NCBI GenBank assembly: GCA_964016875.1
Contig: OZ024735.1
Coordinates: 2,782,469-2,846,468 of the forward strand
Reading direction: 5' to 3'
DNA from: Fallopia convolvulus
Taxonomy: Eukaryota > Streptophyta > Magnoliopsida > Caryophyllales > Polygonaceae
Length of the DNA: 64,000 nt
Shown here: positions 33,238-45,002 of the stretch, piece after piece
Layout of the letters: every line of letters starts with the position of its first letter
How positions within the stretch are numbered: position 1 is the stretch's first letter
Made by a program: the position numbers and the translations under genes
Notes under the pieces: model-generated
What the model saw: the letters and a program-made list of their open reading frames with translations, nothing else
What the model was told of the DNA's origin: nothing
Database searches by the model: none

Positions 33238-33709
33238 TGTAATAACTGTGGTTTTTAAGGATATTTTTGAATTTTCTCGGATATCCTTTTAACCTCTTTG
33301 TCCGTTTTAACGCTTAATCCAATATTTTTATTGGAATTTAAATCCTAGAAAATTTATGGTGATATCCTAAAATCAAAAAGAAATGATTTTATGGATCAGT
33401 GTGAATTCTAGGATTTTTCAGTGGAAAAAGAATATTTATTGGATAAGCCGTCTTTTTAATTATGTACTGTAAAGGATTTAATATACGAAACATAAGCCTT
33501 AAAAATTGAAGGTAGCGTGATAAAATCATGGAAAATTGATTTTATTGGTCTACATATTTTACGGGACGTTTTTCATTTAGTAAGTTTTTCCACCCGAGGT
33601 ACTTAATTTACCGCTTAACGAAAAATCCCGTTCCGAAACGGGAAATTCTTTTCTTTACCCTCACTTACTTAATGGGGAAGGAAAAGCCGATTTGTTTTGG
33701 GATATGTAT

Positions 33710-35009
33710 TGATACGCTCTAGTTTAGTATGGTTAACTCTTGTATTTTAGGTATGATTTGAGTGTGTTTAGGTTAGTTTTTAGCATAATTGTAATATGAA
33801 GACCGAAGACACGATTTGAAGAATTGCAAGAGTTTTGAAGACAAGTGTTGATTTGGAGTTGTTTTGATGCCACTTTCTTGTGATGCATCGTTCGGGAGCT
33901 ACGGTGATCGGATGAAGCTGAATTTGGTATGATTGGAAAGCTAACTCGAAGAGCTACAATTCATGTTTGTACGTCAAGTACAAATTCCAAATCTAAGTGG
34001 GTCAAAATTTCCTCCGAAGTTGAAACCAGAATATTGTCAGAGGACACGCGCTCGCGGGTCAGAATCGCGCCCGCGGTTGGGCGAGTATCCGCGGCCGAGG
34101 GGAGATCAATGGAGCCGCTCTCGCGGGGGCGGATTTTCCGAAGCGCCGACTCTCAGTTTTATTTTATCTTTTATCTATTTTTATATCTTTAGGTTTCGGT
34201 TGTTTTTCTACTATTTAAGCTTAGTTTCGTAGCAGACTTTGTAAGCACACATTATCTAGCATACTTTTACGTTCTAGGTTTTATTTCAGTTTTATTATGG
34301 AGAACTAATTTCCCTTGGAGTTTGTTTGATCAAGGAAGTTTTTTTTATGTAATTCGTGAGATTTTGGTAACTTTTCTATCCCTTGGTTAATATCAAAACT
34401 CTTGTGCTAAATTTTATGATTATCAATTGATTTTTCTTGGTGCGCAACTTGTTGAATTTGATTGATATTCTACTGTTTGGATTAGTTTGATTGTTGTCTG
34501 TGCAATCTTATTTATCCTTGAAACAACTCTTTTCTAGGACCGTGGACTAGAATTGAGAAAGAGTGTTTGATTGTTATTTTATGCATGAGACTCGTAGCTT
34601 GATTGCATGATTTGATATCCTTTTATCCTTAATATCTTGCATGATTTGAATTAAGCGTTCTTGTTCATATCATAATTTCGCTTGGACCGTGGACAAGCGG
34701 AAATCTTTTTATAAGGATTGGAATTAACTTGGGAGTTAATAGAAAAGTGGATGAATTGATGATCGAATGATTAAAAAGGTGGAATTGATTGAATGAACTC
34801 TGCTTTCCTTCAATTGATTTAATCCCTAATAATATATGCTTGTTTATTTACTTGCTTAAAACCCCCTATTCTGTCTTTGTTGATTGTTCAGAAAACCAAT
34901 TCTCTTGGGTTCGATCCCTTACTTGCATGCTATACTAGTTTGTAGTTTAGGGTAATTTATTTTTGATCTTGGCAACAACGACTTTAGCCGAGTCAAATTT
35001 TGGCGCCGT
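33710..35009 (+). mobile_element. Athila-type LTR with attached partial primer site
   Basis: The LTR begins TGATACGCTCTAG at 33710 and reaches GCCGAGTCA at 34995 (1,286 bases). Next come AATTT and TGGCGCCGTTGT (35001-35012), the beginning of the Athila-type primer site TGGCGCCGTTGTCGGGG. The flanks are TGTAT at 33705-33709 and 35010-35014. The empty site in copy C4 reads GATATGTATGCAGCTGG, so the insertion is precise. The primer site and the right TGTAT overlap by two to three bases. No open frame of note; a GC-rich block at about 34045-34150 is typical of such LTRs. Confidence 0.75.
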
Positions 35010-35136
35010 TGTATGCAACTGGATAGAAATAGAGGGGGAGTTCGAGAGAATTTCAAGACGACGACGGACTAGGAGAATTGGAATTCTACACCGTCGAAAA
35101 TCTTGTCTGCCTGTCCACCTCCTTCTCCTCCGCCTT

Positions 35137-36554
35137 GGTTGAGGGAGGGTTTATTGACAACAAATAAATTTATAGTCAAGACCCCGCTGAGTATAGGGGA
35201 GTCAGGATCGTTCTACGGGAAGCACGGCTGTTTGTTTATCAAACTAATAAGAGAAATAAAACAAAGCAAAACAACACACCACACCTACGACCAACCTCAT
35301 TAACGACTTTGTCAGGGTCGTTAACGAACCTGGGTAAACTACGAAAACACACACTAACGACCTAAGAACAGGTTCGGTACCGAGGCAACGAACTTAGTAA
35401 CGAATATAATCGAAGAAATTCAAATAAGAACAAAAATCTAGGACAAGGGTCACCAGAACATAGCCATGCATATAAACTCGTAAGAAGATAAAGATCATGC
35501 CTTTAAATAGATAAATTCATCAACTTTCGCTGATTAGCAAGCAAATCAATTCATTCTCATAAACTAATTCACCCAATCATTTGTTTTTGATCCAAAGATC
35601 GAAACTTTCGCAATCGAACAATATCAACATTCAAGTTACTAACTTTTCCTTTCGAACAAGTTAAGAACTCAAATTACCTCGATTCTCATCTAGGCATAAA
35701 CACAACAAGCAATCTAAAAATAGATAAAAGGCATTCAACACAATCTACTTACTCATAAAACCATGCATAACTATGACGGGTTTAACCCCGAACCTAGATA
35801 GGAAAACTACTCACTACTCATAATTATAAAGCAAACAACTTCAATAAGAGAAAACATTGAAAACAAAACAAACTACTTCAAATTAACGACCTGGATACAC
35901 TCTCATTCCACCTCGGTTCGACCTCCTCTCCGACTCGGCTCTCTCTCGGCTCTCCTTAATCTGATCTCTACTCCAACCCCCTCCCCTCCTCAGGCTAGAA
36001 AAGAAGGGTATTTATACTAATAAAGCTATCTAATAAAAAGGTTAGAAGATAAAAACTTTCCTAAAAGATAGAAACTAACCCTAACAAGATAGAAATAAAA
36101 CCTAAAAAGATAGCAAGACCTAAAACATAAAATATAATAACGCTAAAACTCATTAAAACCCCTACCGACACGGAATAAATTTCCGCATAGGGTCGGTAGA
36201 CATAACAACAAACTCTCCAAAAACTCTATCTCTAAGCCTCGTTAACGACCCTTCACAGCCTCGTTAACGAGCCTGGATTTGGCTTTCTTCAACACTTTAA
36301 CTCTAAAAATCTTGACTTCGACTCCTTTATCTGCGTATTCTTCAGTCTTCCACCATAGTACTCCATTCAGCTCCAAAAAGCGCCCCTTCCTTGCTTAAAC
36401 CCTACAAAAAGACACAAAACCAAGTAGCTTCCATACTTTTCACAAAATATGCAAACTCATCTAAAAACACACAAAACTAACTCTAAAACTACTAAAACTA
36501 AACCTAACAAACTAAGAAAACATACTAAAAACTATACCAAAAACATGAATATCA
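35137..36554 (-). repeat. Athila derivative, 3' LTR
   Basis: About 1.4 kb. On the minus strand it begins TGATATTCATGTTTTTGG at 36554, right after the tract GAGGACAAGCAAG and TATGGGG, and ends with CCCTCCCTCAACC near 35137. It is nearly identical to 47863-49504 apart from a deletion of about 75 bases near 35888 and lack of the MITE. It contains copies of the GTTAACGA palindrome near 35317 and 36240-36270. Confidence 0.83.
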
Positions 36555-37290
36555 AAATACCCCATACTTAGACTTGCTTGTCCTCAAGCAATCACTAAAC
36601 ACTAATCAAAACCAAACAATCATACTCATCAAGCTCATAGCCATCATCTATAAAGCAACTTCAACACATAGAAGTAAATAGCAAATGACTATTAATGTCA
36701 TCACACATATATGCACCAAATAGACATAAGAAAATACAATCCAACCTCACAAGGGATAATGTGTGTTTCACTCGACTCTCAAGTGTTGAGGCTTATAAAT
36801 TTAATCTCTCAACTCATCTTATATACAAAAACTCATAAAAATTGGAACTTATACACCAAACTCTCCACCCAAGATTTGTCAAAACAAGCAAAAATCATCA
36901 AGAGAACTTAGGGGGCTCAATGAAAAACTTCATAGAAGCTTCCATTCGGTTGGGTTGTAATGGGGCTTGGTAAAGACAATAAGGTGTGGAAAATATTTTG
37001 GCTATGTGGTGCTAATAATATCCGAGAATCAAAAGACTCCTAAAAACTCACACATAAACAAAAACTCTCATAAAAACAATATACCAAACTCACTCTTCAA
37101 TATGCACTTCCTCTTTCACTCACCCAACATATCCTAGAAAGTCTCATAAAATAACTCAAAAGAATCTCTGATTTGTCTATTAAACACAAATGCACATCTT
37201 ACTTCTCTTCCTTTAACTTCTCTCCTTTTTCCCCTTTTTTTTACTTCGCTTACGCAGCCTCGTTAATGAACCAACTAGTTCGTTAACGAG
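36555..37290 (-). other. Athila derivative, 3' untranslated region before the LTR
   Basis: This non-coding stretch is almost identical to 49505-50055. It holds the polypurine end adjoining the LTR. The short plus-strand frame at 36711-36911 is copied in both places but looks fortuitous. It is interrupted at 37290 by the gag-only element. Confidence 0.7.
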
Positions 37291-38108
37291 TGATGTGACT
37301 ATGCTAAGGCCATCACATCGTGAAATAGTGATGCGTGCGTGTCTGGTTAGAAGGCCACGACTTGTGTGGTTCATTGCTTGGATTGTGAGAGTGTTTTATG
37401 ACATTTGGAGATTTTGGGTATATTTTGTTATTTGTTAAACTTTTCCTAAGGCAAATGTCAGTTTTGCCCTTAGGTCTTTCTTTATAAGCCACTAGGGCTA
37501 TAGTTTTCTAGTAGACAAGAATTGATGAACACATCCCAATCTTTTGTCTCCTCTTAAGCACGCTTTTCCTTTGTTTTTTTCTTTCAATTTTCAGTTTAGA
37601 TCTTGTGGATCGTGAGTCATATCGATCCAGGCCTGGAGATTCGATCTAGGTGAGTCACATCCTAGCCCGAGCCTCCTAGTTCAAGTTAGATTCAAGGTGA
37701 GTCATATCCTTGAGTTTTGCTTGTCCATATCCAATCCTCAATTCACCATCACCATCAACTTTCCCTTCACTTTTAATCCTCAACATCACCATCTCCTCCT
37801 CCATCAAACTCGGATCCGTAATCCCCTTCAAAAACACCAATAACACAAGTCAAAATCTCTTCTCGGTGGATTCTGCAACACCTCAGTAAAACTGGCATAA
37901 CTTTGGATCCACAAAAGATTTTGATCTCAAATTTTGAGGTATTAAAGAAGACTCATCGATCTAACTCTGGGAGTTAGAATCACCCAATTCCCAGTCCGGA
38001 TGAGGGAGATCTGCCCTCGTGAAGCCAGAATAGAAGTTCCTTCATCAAGATTGCTCGGGTCTTCCTCGGATTGCCTTGCACCGCTTACAACATCTAGATC
38101 CTTCATCA
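37291..38108 (+). repeat. Gag-only element, 5' LTR
   Basis: The LTR begins TGATGTGACTATGC and ends CCTTCATCA. A TTTATAAGCC stretch near 37480-37489 is a plausible TATA element, as its position upstream of the 3' half of the LTR suggests. Confidence 0.88.
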
Positions 38109-38126
38109 TGTGGAATCAGAGCCATG

Positions 38127-39031
38127 CAAGGTACTCCTTCTTTTGACCTTTGATTGAGCAATGTAGGGTTGCAAGTGCTCTTAGAAGCCACCCTTGATTG
38201 CCTTTGTCGATTTGCTTGCATTGCCTTAGATTGGGGTTGTTTGCCTTGTGTTGTCTTGTGTTGTTGTGTGGCTGAGTTATATGAACGTGTAACTCTGTTT
38301 TCAGCCAATAAATTTCGTCCCTAGGTTGAAGAAGATAGCCCAAGGGTTTTCCAATTAAATTCTCAAACCGAAAAGCCTCAAAACCCCTTTGAAACAACCT
38401 TTCATTTTTGGTGCATTTAAGGGTGTCTTGTGTGGGTTCTGTCGAAATCCGAACCAGCCTCAAAACAGCCACGTCCCTTCCCATTTTCCATGCACATGTC
38501 TTGCATTTGAAATTGTTTAGGCTTGGTTTAAGATACGGGAATGGCATCAAGTTGTTAATCTTCGAATAGAAATTGCTTGTTGCTTGTAGTGTGAATTGTG
38601 GTTGTTTGTTACTTTCTTTTTCTTTTTTTTTTAAAAAATCAGAAAAACCTTGCCGGCGGCGTAAAGCTAATAAGTTGCCAGGCACAGAAAAAGAAACGAG
38701 GCTAGAAAAACCTTGTCGGCGGCGTAAAGCTAATAAGGGGCCGGGCACGGAAAGAGTAGTCCAACTGTGGAGCCTAGCAATGGCCTAAATCTTTGCATAA
38801 ATTGTTGCTGTGTAAAACACTTGGTGCCTAGTAGCTTCTTTTCTTATAAGTCCTTGTTGAGTTCGGGTGCTTGTGTGTGCATTGGATTGTTCTTTGCCTA
38901 GCCATACCTAACTCCTTGCCTTGACCTTGCACTTGCATTCCTTATCTCTTTCTTGGTTGATTTAGGAGGAACTTGTGTTTTGGCATTACTTGTGATCTGT
39001 GGGATAATCTTGTTTGTTGAGTGTGTGCAAG
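38127..39031 (+). other. Leader of the gag-only element
   Basis: Untranslated leader between primer site and gag. It contains two near-identical 32-base segments (around 38640-38672 and 38706-38738, both with CCTTGNCGGCGGCGTAAAG). Minus-strand open frames here are shadows. Confidence 0.6.
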
Positions 39032-39907
39032 ATGTCAAGAACAAGTACATATTATGAGGAGTTCCATTTTAAAAGGTCTTATATTCCATATTTTGACAGC
39101 CGATTCGATGCCAATGCTTCCTTAGCTTGGATCTCCAAGCTCGATCATTTTTTTGACTATTATGGCGGCTATCTTGAAGATATGAAAGTTACTTCTGCCA
39201 CTAAACGCTTAATCCATGGGGCTTGTAATTGGTGGTATGATCACAAGGAGAGAAGGAGGCGTAAAGGATACCATCCCATTAGTACGTGGCAAGAGCTCAA
39301 ACAAGCTCTCATGGAGAGGTATGTACCACAAGTGTATGTTGAGGCTTATCCTTTTTATCCTTCATATTCTACTTGCGACACTAACGTTGTAGGACATGGA
39401 GCATGGGATTTTCATTATCAAGCTTGGGATTTTCATCATCAAGACCAAGCTTCCACGAGGGGCACCAATGAGCCTTGGTATCCAACACCTAGAGGACAAG
39501 CCACATTTGAAGAACCACATTATTGTCCTTCAAAGAGTGTGGAGCCACAAAAGGTCCAAGAGAGAGGTAAGGAGCATTCATCTTGCTTGGTTCCACCACC
39601 TCAAGGCTTTGAACCTTCACCTAAGGTGGATGTTTCAAAACCAATCGAGAAGCCTCTCATCCAAGAAGTTGTGGTTAACCTTACCTCCAAATTCGTGGAC
39701 GAAGCTACTTCAAAAGAGCCACTTCATGAACCTCCAACAGAAATTAAAGAGAAGGTTGATTCCAAGGAAAAAGTGGAGGAAGTTGTGGAATTATCTCCTA
39801 AAATCAAGCTTCATCCTGCCATCGCTCCTAGCTCCATCCATTCTTTGGCTACCCCATGGATGGATGCTTCCTATGGTTCCCTCCAGTTTACCCTTCCTAT
39901 ATCATGA
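39032..39907 (+). CDS. gag: Gag-like protein of the gag-only element
   Basis: The ATG at 39032 gives MSRTSTYYEEFHF, an open frame of 291 codons. Residues about 20-110 resemble the retrotransposon gag core: FDANASLAWISKLDHFFDYY, then ATKRLIHGACNWWYDH and WQELKQALMERYVP. The middle is rich in Pro, Tyr and Gln, and the C-terminal half in Lys, Glu, Val (EIKEKVDSKEKVEEVVELS). No zinc knuckle is visible. The frame ends at 39907, while an overlapping frame carries on to 40382 with protein-like sequence, so a frameshift near 39870-39907 may have split one longer gene. It would form the capsid around the element's RNA. Confidence 0.75.
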   Translation: MSRTSTYYEEFHFKRSYIPYFDSRFDANASLAWISKLDHFFDYYGGYLEDMKVTSATKRLIHGACNWWYDHKERRRRKGYHPISTWQELKQALMERYVPQVYVEAYPFYPSYSTCDTNVVGHGAWDFHYQAWDFHHQDQASTRGTNEPWYPTPRGQATFEEPHYCPSKSVEPQKVQERGKEHSSCLVPPPQGFEPSPKVDVSKPIEKPLIQEVVVNLTSKFVDEATSKEPLHEPPTEIKEKVDSKEKVEEVVELSPKIKLHPAIAPSSIHSLATPWMDASYGSLQFTLPIS

Positions 39908-40382
39908 AGAGAATCCCACCAAGAAAGAAGAGAAAGGGAAGACTATTCGACTCGCCAAACCAAAGGAAATTGTTCACACCATCAAGGGGAGTAAAATTTT
40001 CTTTCTACTTCTCTTTCATGAATCTTTGTTTTCTAATAAAGAATTAGGTCATATTCCCTCACCCATCTCTCATCTTTTGAAGGAATGTGAAACCTTCTTA
40101 TCGGATCAATCTGCGCCACCTTGGAAAACATGGTGTAACTTTCAACTCAATGGTCTAATGGTGCTCAAATTTGAAGGAAATAAAGAAGACTTCTTGAGCT
40201 CAAACTGGGACTTGGAATCACTCAATTTGGAGTTCAGAGCTCAGAGAACGACCCTTAACAAGTGCAAGCTGAAAACTGTCCTGAACATCACCGAGGAGAT
40301 CCCCTTGAACAGACCTGTCTACTTTAACACTTTTGGGATAAATTTTCCACTAAGCTATGGTGTTCATGAGTTTTTCACTTGA
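39880..40382 (+). pseudogene. Continuation of the gag-only element's gene in another frame
   Basis: After about 39880 the other frame reads YHEENPTKKEEKGKTIRLAK, then LFHESLFSNKELGHIP, WKTWCNFQLNGLMVLKFEG and NRPVYFNTFGINF, ending at a TGA at 40380-40382. It has no recognised domain. This could be the C-terminal part of the gag gene after a one-base shift, natural or mutational. The polypurine tract follows 35 bases later. Confidence 0.5.
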
Positions 40383-40429
40383 AAGTGCACTCGGATTCGA
40401 GGACGAATCCTTTTTGAAGGGAGGGAGGA

Positions 40430-41246
40430 TGATGTGACTATGCTAAGGCCATCACATCATGAAATAGTGATGCGTGCGTGTCTGGTTAGAAGGCCACGAC
40501 TTGTGTGGTTCATTGCTTGGATTGTGAGAGTGTTTTATGACATTTGGAGATTTTGGGTATATTTTGTTATTTGTTAAACTTTTCCTAAGGCAAATGTCAG
40601 TTTTTCCCTTAGGTCTTTCTTTATAAGCCACTAGGGCTCTAGTTTTCTAGTAGACAAGAATTGATGAACACATCCCAATCTTTTGTCTCCTCTTAAGCAT
40701 GTTTTTCCTTTGTTTTTGCTTTCAATTTTCAGTTTAGATCTTGTGGATCGTGAGTCATATCAATCCAAGCCTGGAGATTCGATCTAGGTGAGTCACATCC
40801 TAGCCCGAGCCTCCTAGTTCAAGTTAGATTCAAGGTGAGTCATATCCTTGAGTTTTGCTTGTCCATATCCAATCCTCAATTCAGCATCACCATTAACTTT
40901 TCCTTCACTTTTAATCATCAACATCACCATCTCCTCCTCCATCAAACTCGGATCCATAATCCCCTTCAAAAACACCATCAACACAAGTCAAAATCTCTTC
41001 TCGGTGGATTCTGCAACACCTCAGTAAAACTGGCATAACTTTGGATCCACAAAAGATTTTGATCTCAAATTTTGAGGTATTAAATAAGACTCATAGATCT
41101 ATCTCTGGGAGTTAGAATCACCCAATTCCGAGTCCGGACAAGGGAGATCTGCCCTCGTGAATCAAGAAAAGAAGTTCCTCCATCAAGATTGCTCGGGTCT
41201 TCCTCGGATTGCCTTGCACCGCTTACAACATCAAGATCCTTCATCA
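40430..41246 (+). repeat. Gag-only element, 3' LTR
   Basis: The 817-base copy matches 37291-38108 with few differences and is followed by the target copy ACGAG at 41247-41251. Confidence 0.88.
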
Positions 41247-42222
41247 ACGAGCTTCATCGTGTGCACTTCTTCACTGCTTCTCAATAACTTCTTTTTTTTT
41301 GTGCATCCTTTCTTACCAAGAGATCTTTCTTTTTACAACATAAAACAAGAGACTTCCAATCTATCCTTCCCAACAATCCCTTAATTTCAAAACCAATCAT
41401 AACATCTCACTCAACAAAACTAACCTCTCCAATCTAAGTCCTAATCCTCGGATAGGGTCAAGCTTATCTCGGCTAGGGAACAATTTTGTGGAGCTAAAAA
41501 TAAAAGGATTCAGGCTCAAATTGGCTTCCAAAAGAAGGATAACATAAGGTAGATATGGATTAATAGGGCTTATGAAAAATATGTTCTCCATCATATGACT
41601 TCACATGCAATGAACTATAAATCTTATATAGGTCTCAAGTAATAGATAATCATCACAATTCCAAGAGATAATATGCATATAGAGAGTAAATCACACAATA
41701 AAAGAAGAGGGATTTTTGACGTTCTCCCTATAAGGCCAAAAATAACTCACAAGGTCATTATTTTTTGTTGGATTGCATCACTTATGCTAAAAAGTATACA
41801 TGCTCAATTTCATCATATTCTATTCCTTCCCCAAAACAATCTTCAAAACAAGAATCCGGATAAGCTCTCAAAGACATGCTTGCAAGGAATTATAAGATCA
41901 TGCTAACAACTACTATCATAGAACCATAAGAAAGGGATATCTATTAATTCTAAAACTTTTTTTTGGTTTTGCAATTTCAAAATTTTCAATTTTTAAAATT
42001 TTTCAATTTATTTTTTTGTGATTTTTATGGAACAAAGAACTACTCAAAGCAAATAAAACACATAAAATAAACAAGACACCAACTTTAACAAGACACTAAG
42101 ACACTAACTTAAATATCCTTTCCCACCCCATACTTAAAATTACATTGTCCCCAATGTAAGAAAAAATAAGAAGAGGAAAAGAAAAGAAAACAAAAGAAAG
42201 AAAACAAAAGAAAAAGAAAAAC
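41247..42222 (-). other. Athila derivative, 3' region after the ORF-1-like gene
   Basis: This resumes the Athila sequence after the gag-only element. AT-rich, with poly-purine and poly-pyrimidine stretches (for example 42165-42230). It contains no gene I can support. The corresponding part is deleted in the second internal copy, where 50055 joins directly to ORF sequence. Confidence 0.6.
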
Positions 42223-43824
42223 TTACAAGATCTTGAAAGCGGAAAAGAAAACAACTTTTCTGACTGACTCAACGCCCAGGTGGTGGAAAATAATGCTCGA
42301 AGTTCCCCATGAAGTCATACATCGTCCTCCAGTGCTATGCATCATCCGCCTCTCTCTGTTGATGCCTCGTATCCTCAAATGCCATGCGAGCAGAATAGAC
42401 ACTCTCCCATCTATCCATCCTCCGATCAATATGTGTCTGCTGAAGGTTAAGCTGTTGCATATGAGCTGAAAGATCTTCGACCCATGGTGGCGGGATACTT
42501 GATCCAGTGTACTCGGGATGAGGAGGTGGTTGGTAGTGGGCTGGAAATGGTCTTGATAAAGCACTGGGTTGTATGGCATGATACCATAAGAATGAGGGTC
42601 GATAGGTTGCTGCAGGGGGTCGTTACCGACGCTGTAAGCCTCGGTAGGAGCATCGGTAGAATCCTCGAAGTGGTCATTAACGACCCTGTTGGGCTCGTTA
42701 ACGAAGACATTGGTACCCAGAATTTCTGCATCGAGGTCATCCTCCTCGATGTCGAGCTTCTCTGTACCTCCCTCAGTAGCTGCCTCTTCAGTCTCATCTT
42801 CAACTTCCATCTCTTCTCCCTCTCTTTCAAACCGGGACTCGCATGGTTGGAGCGTTAACTCATCTTGTGGGTTGGCCTCTAACGGGAATGCATGCCCCAT
42901 CCATGCCTCGTACCAATTCGGTACATAAAGAAGCTCCAGCTTATCCAGGGTGGGTGCAACATCTCGGCCTAGAACTTTTGTAATGTACCCATCCCGAACC
43001 TGAGTGAAAATACTGGAGCTAAACCAATAGTTCATGTTGAGCAGCTGAGCGTGGGCCGGTGTGTAGAGGGTGAGATCAACTCCAAGATTGGTCGCCAAGA
43101 GACTAACCAGATTCCCGCACCATACTTCCTTTGACTTGATTGACTTCTCCACATAGTATAGCCATTTGTACCCCAAGTTCAATGGGGCGGGCTCCTAAAA
43201 AAGAATAGTGCAGAGGCATGCAACTTCTATCCTTGTCCGCCTGTTTAGCTCTCTCTTAGGCCAGAATGTAGCGGCTAGAACTCGGAGAATGATCCTAAAT
43301 ATGGGGTTGATGATGCTTGCCCCGGATAGTGCTACAACGGAGGGCTCTACCTCCTCGGTGATGTAGATCCAAGTCCTCATCACCTTGTAGTCCTTCAGAC
43401 TGTAATCTCGAGAAGGATTTGGGAGCTCAAGAATGGTGTTGAACTCTGCCAAAGTAAACTCACGATTCACATTACCGAGCCAGAATCTGATTCTTCCTTC
43501 CGATGTCTTCGTCGGGAAGCTTGTCTCAAGAGTGGCTAGAAACTCGGATGTGAGAGCCAAAAAGTGTGGTATATTCTCCTTCTTTAATAAGTGAGGCACA
43601 CCGAGAATAGCGAAGGCCTCCTTGACATCATCGTAGATCCGTATTTGCTTTCCACTCGACCTCGAGAACCACCTAGTGTTGTGGTCCTTGTCTAGTATGG
43701 CATTGTAGCGGCCCGCTTGTCCTTGAGTGCGCAAGATCACGTTGTCCATGCGGGGTGGAGATGGGGATCGTTGATTCATCCTCTTCTTTTGGGCTCGGGT
43801 TGCGGTTCGGCTAGAACTTGCCAT
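42223..43824 (-). pseudogene. Athila ORF-1-like extra gene, copy 1
   Basis: The ATG at 43824 gives MASSSRTATRAQKKR. An arginine-rich N-terminus is followed by a domain with TLETSFPTKTSEGRIRFWLG, FTLAEFNTILELPNPSR and FRIILRVLAATFWPKRELNR, which resembles plant 'Arabidopsis retrotransposon ORF-1' proteins (ATHILA family, Pfam PF03078). After codon 209 an in-frame TAG (43195-43197) interrupts the domain, and the frame continues with EPAPLNLGYKWLYYVEKS. The C-terminal third is acidic (about 42840-42700), then Pro/Gln-rich. Near 42535 a missing base shifts the frame relative to copy 2. Role unknown; sometimes called env-like by position. It carries the palindromic motif at about 42675-42705. Confidence 0.65.
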
Positions 43825-45002
43825 GTGGACCTACAAAGAATACAACTTTTCCAAGATAAGATCCACTCAATTAGATAGACAAGAGACCCCATACTTGGTC
43901 TCGGAATAGCCCTCGGAATCCCTCGTTAACTGCCCAATTGGGGACGGTAACGGGTTTGGACTGGTTTTTCAGCTTTGATGATACATAGGGTTGTTAACAA
44001 GCCTAGGAGGGTCGTTAACGAGCCTGTACAAGAACCAGTCAAAAATTTCCGAATGTAAAAAACTCTAAAATTTAGCCATAAATCAAGCATGCATCCCCCA
44101 TAATCCTATGTAAGAAACACAATCGGGTATACGCACCCCATACTTACTCGATTACCCATCCTGAACATGCTATAATTGCCCAAGAAACTCATGGTGAAGA
44201 CGAAAACAATTCCAAAACAAGGTAGTTCATGATTTTCTTAATCAAATTGCAATGAAGAATCGAGCAAGAACAAGCCCATAGAAATCAAAATCAACCAGCA
44301 ATACATTAAGCAACAAACTCATTGAGCAACAAAAACATGCCATTCGATCCTCTATGAACAAGATAGGAACTTTTGACCCTATAAACCATGAAACATGCAA
44401 TAGAGAGTTATGGTTTAGAAATCATACCAGTAAAACGAGAATTTGAAGAACAAAGATCAAAGATTTGGGGTGGTTAACGAGTTTAGATCCCGTCGGTAAG
44501 CAGAGCAAGGGCGACAAACTTCGTTAACTAAGTGGGTCTCCGAAGTTCGGTGGTGGTGAGGATTCCGATAGGTGGTGAGGAATTTCAGTAGGGAACTTGG
44601 GGGATTTAAGCTTCTAGATTGAGAGTAGAATTTTTTTGAGGTTTAGAAGGGTTATATAGGAGAGGCTAGGGGTAGGGGAAGAGGTGAAAGGGGGCGGCAC
44701 ATGGTAGGATAGAAGATAAATTAGGGTTAAAAAAACTTACCTGCCCGTTTGTTGATTCGAGTCGCCGACTTGGGTCGTTAACGACCCGCCGTAGCTTTTC
44801 TTGAGTGATTTACGAGCCCAACTCCTGCATCTTGTTATCTAAAATCTATTCTATCTTTCTACTTCTAATCTACTTACTAAAACTCAAAAGAAAACTAGGA
44901 AAATGAAAAAGAGAAAAGAAAAAAAACTAAACTTTACTAAAAGTGGGTTGCCTCCCGTAAGCGCTATTTTTAACGTCGTCAGCCCGATGTACTTACCTTG
45001 GC
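43825..45002 (-). other. Spacer where pol is missing
   Basis: Only about 1.2 kb lies between protease and the ORF-1-like gene, where an autonomous Athila would have RT, RNase H and integrase of about 2.5-3 kb. I see no pol motif. It holds several GTTAACGA palindromes (about 43922, 43985, 44015, 44472, 44776) and a purine-rich run near 44890-44935. Confidence 0.7.

Larger units (their letters stand above)
37291..41246 (+). mobile_element. Gag-only LTR retrotransposon (TR-GAG type)
   Basis: A complete 3,956-base element with LTRs 37291-38108 and 40430-41246, almost identical by eye, and target duplication ACGAG (37286-37290 and 41247-41251). PBS TGGAATCAGAGCCATG (38111-38126) resembles the initiator Met-tRNA site TGGTATCAGAGC. 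The polypurine tract GAAGGGAGGGAGGA lies at 40416-40429. The only coding content is a gag-like gene; there is no room for pol. It must use enzymes supplied by other elements. The LTR similarity makes it one of the youngest insertions here. Confidence 0.9.

Noticed and set aside
36711..36911. 66-codon plus-strand frame repeated almost unchanged at 49661-49861
   Set aside because: The conservation follows from the near-identical DNA of the two Athila units. It lies in the 3' region opposite to the element's genes and has no recognisable motif.
38045..38748. Minus-strand frame of 210 codons across the leader of the gag-only element
   Set aside because: It runs against the element's gene, spans PBS and leader, and has internal repeats due to duplicated leader DNA. 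It is not supported as a gene.
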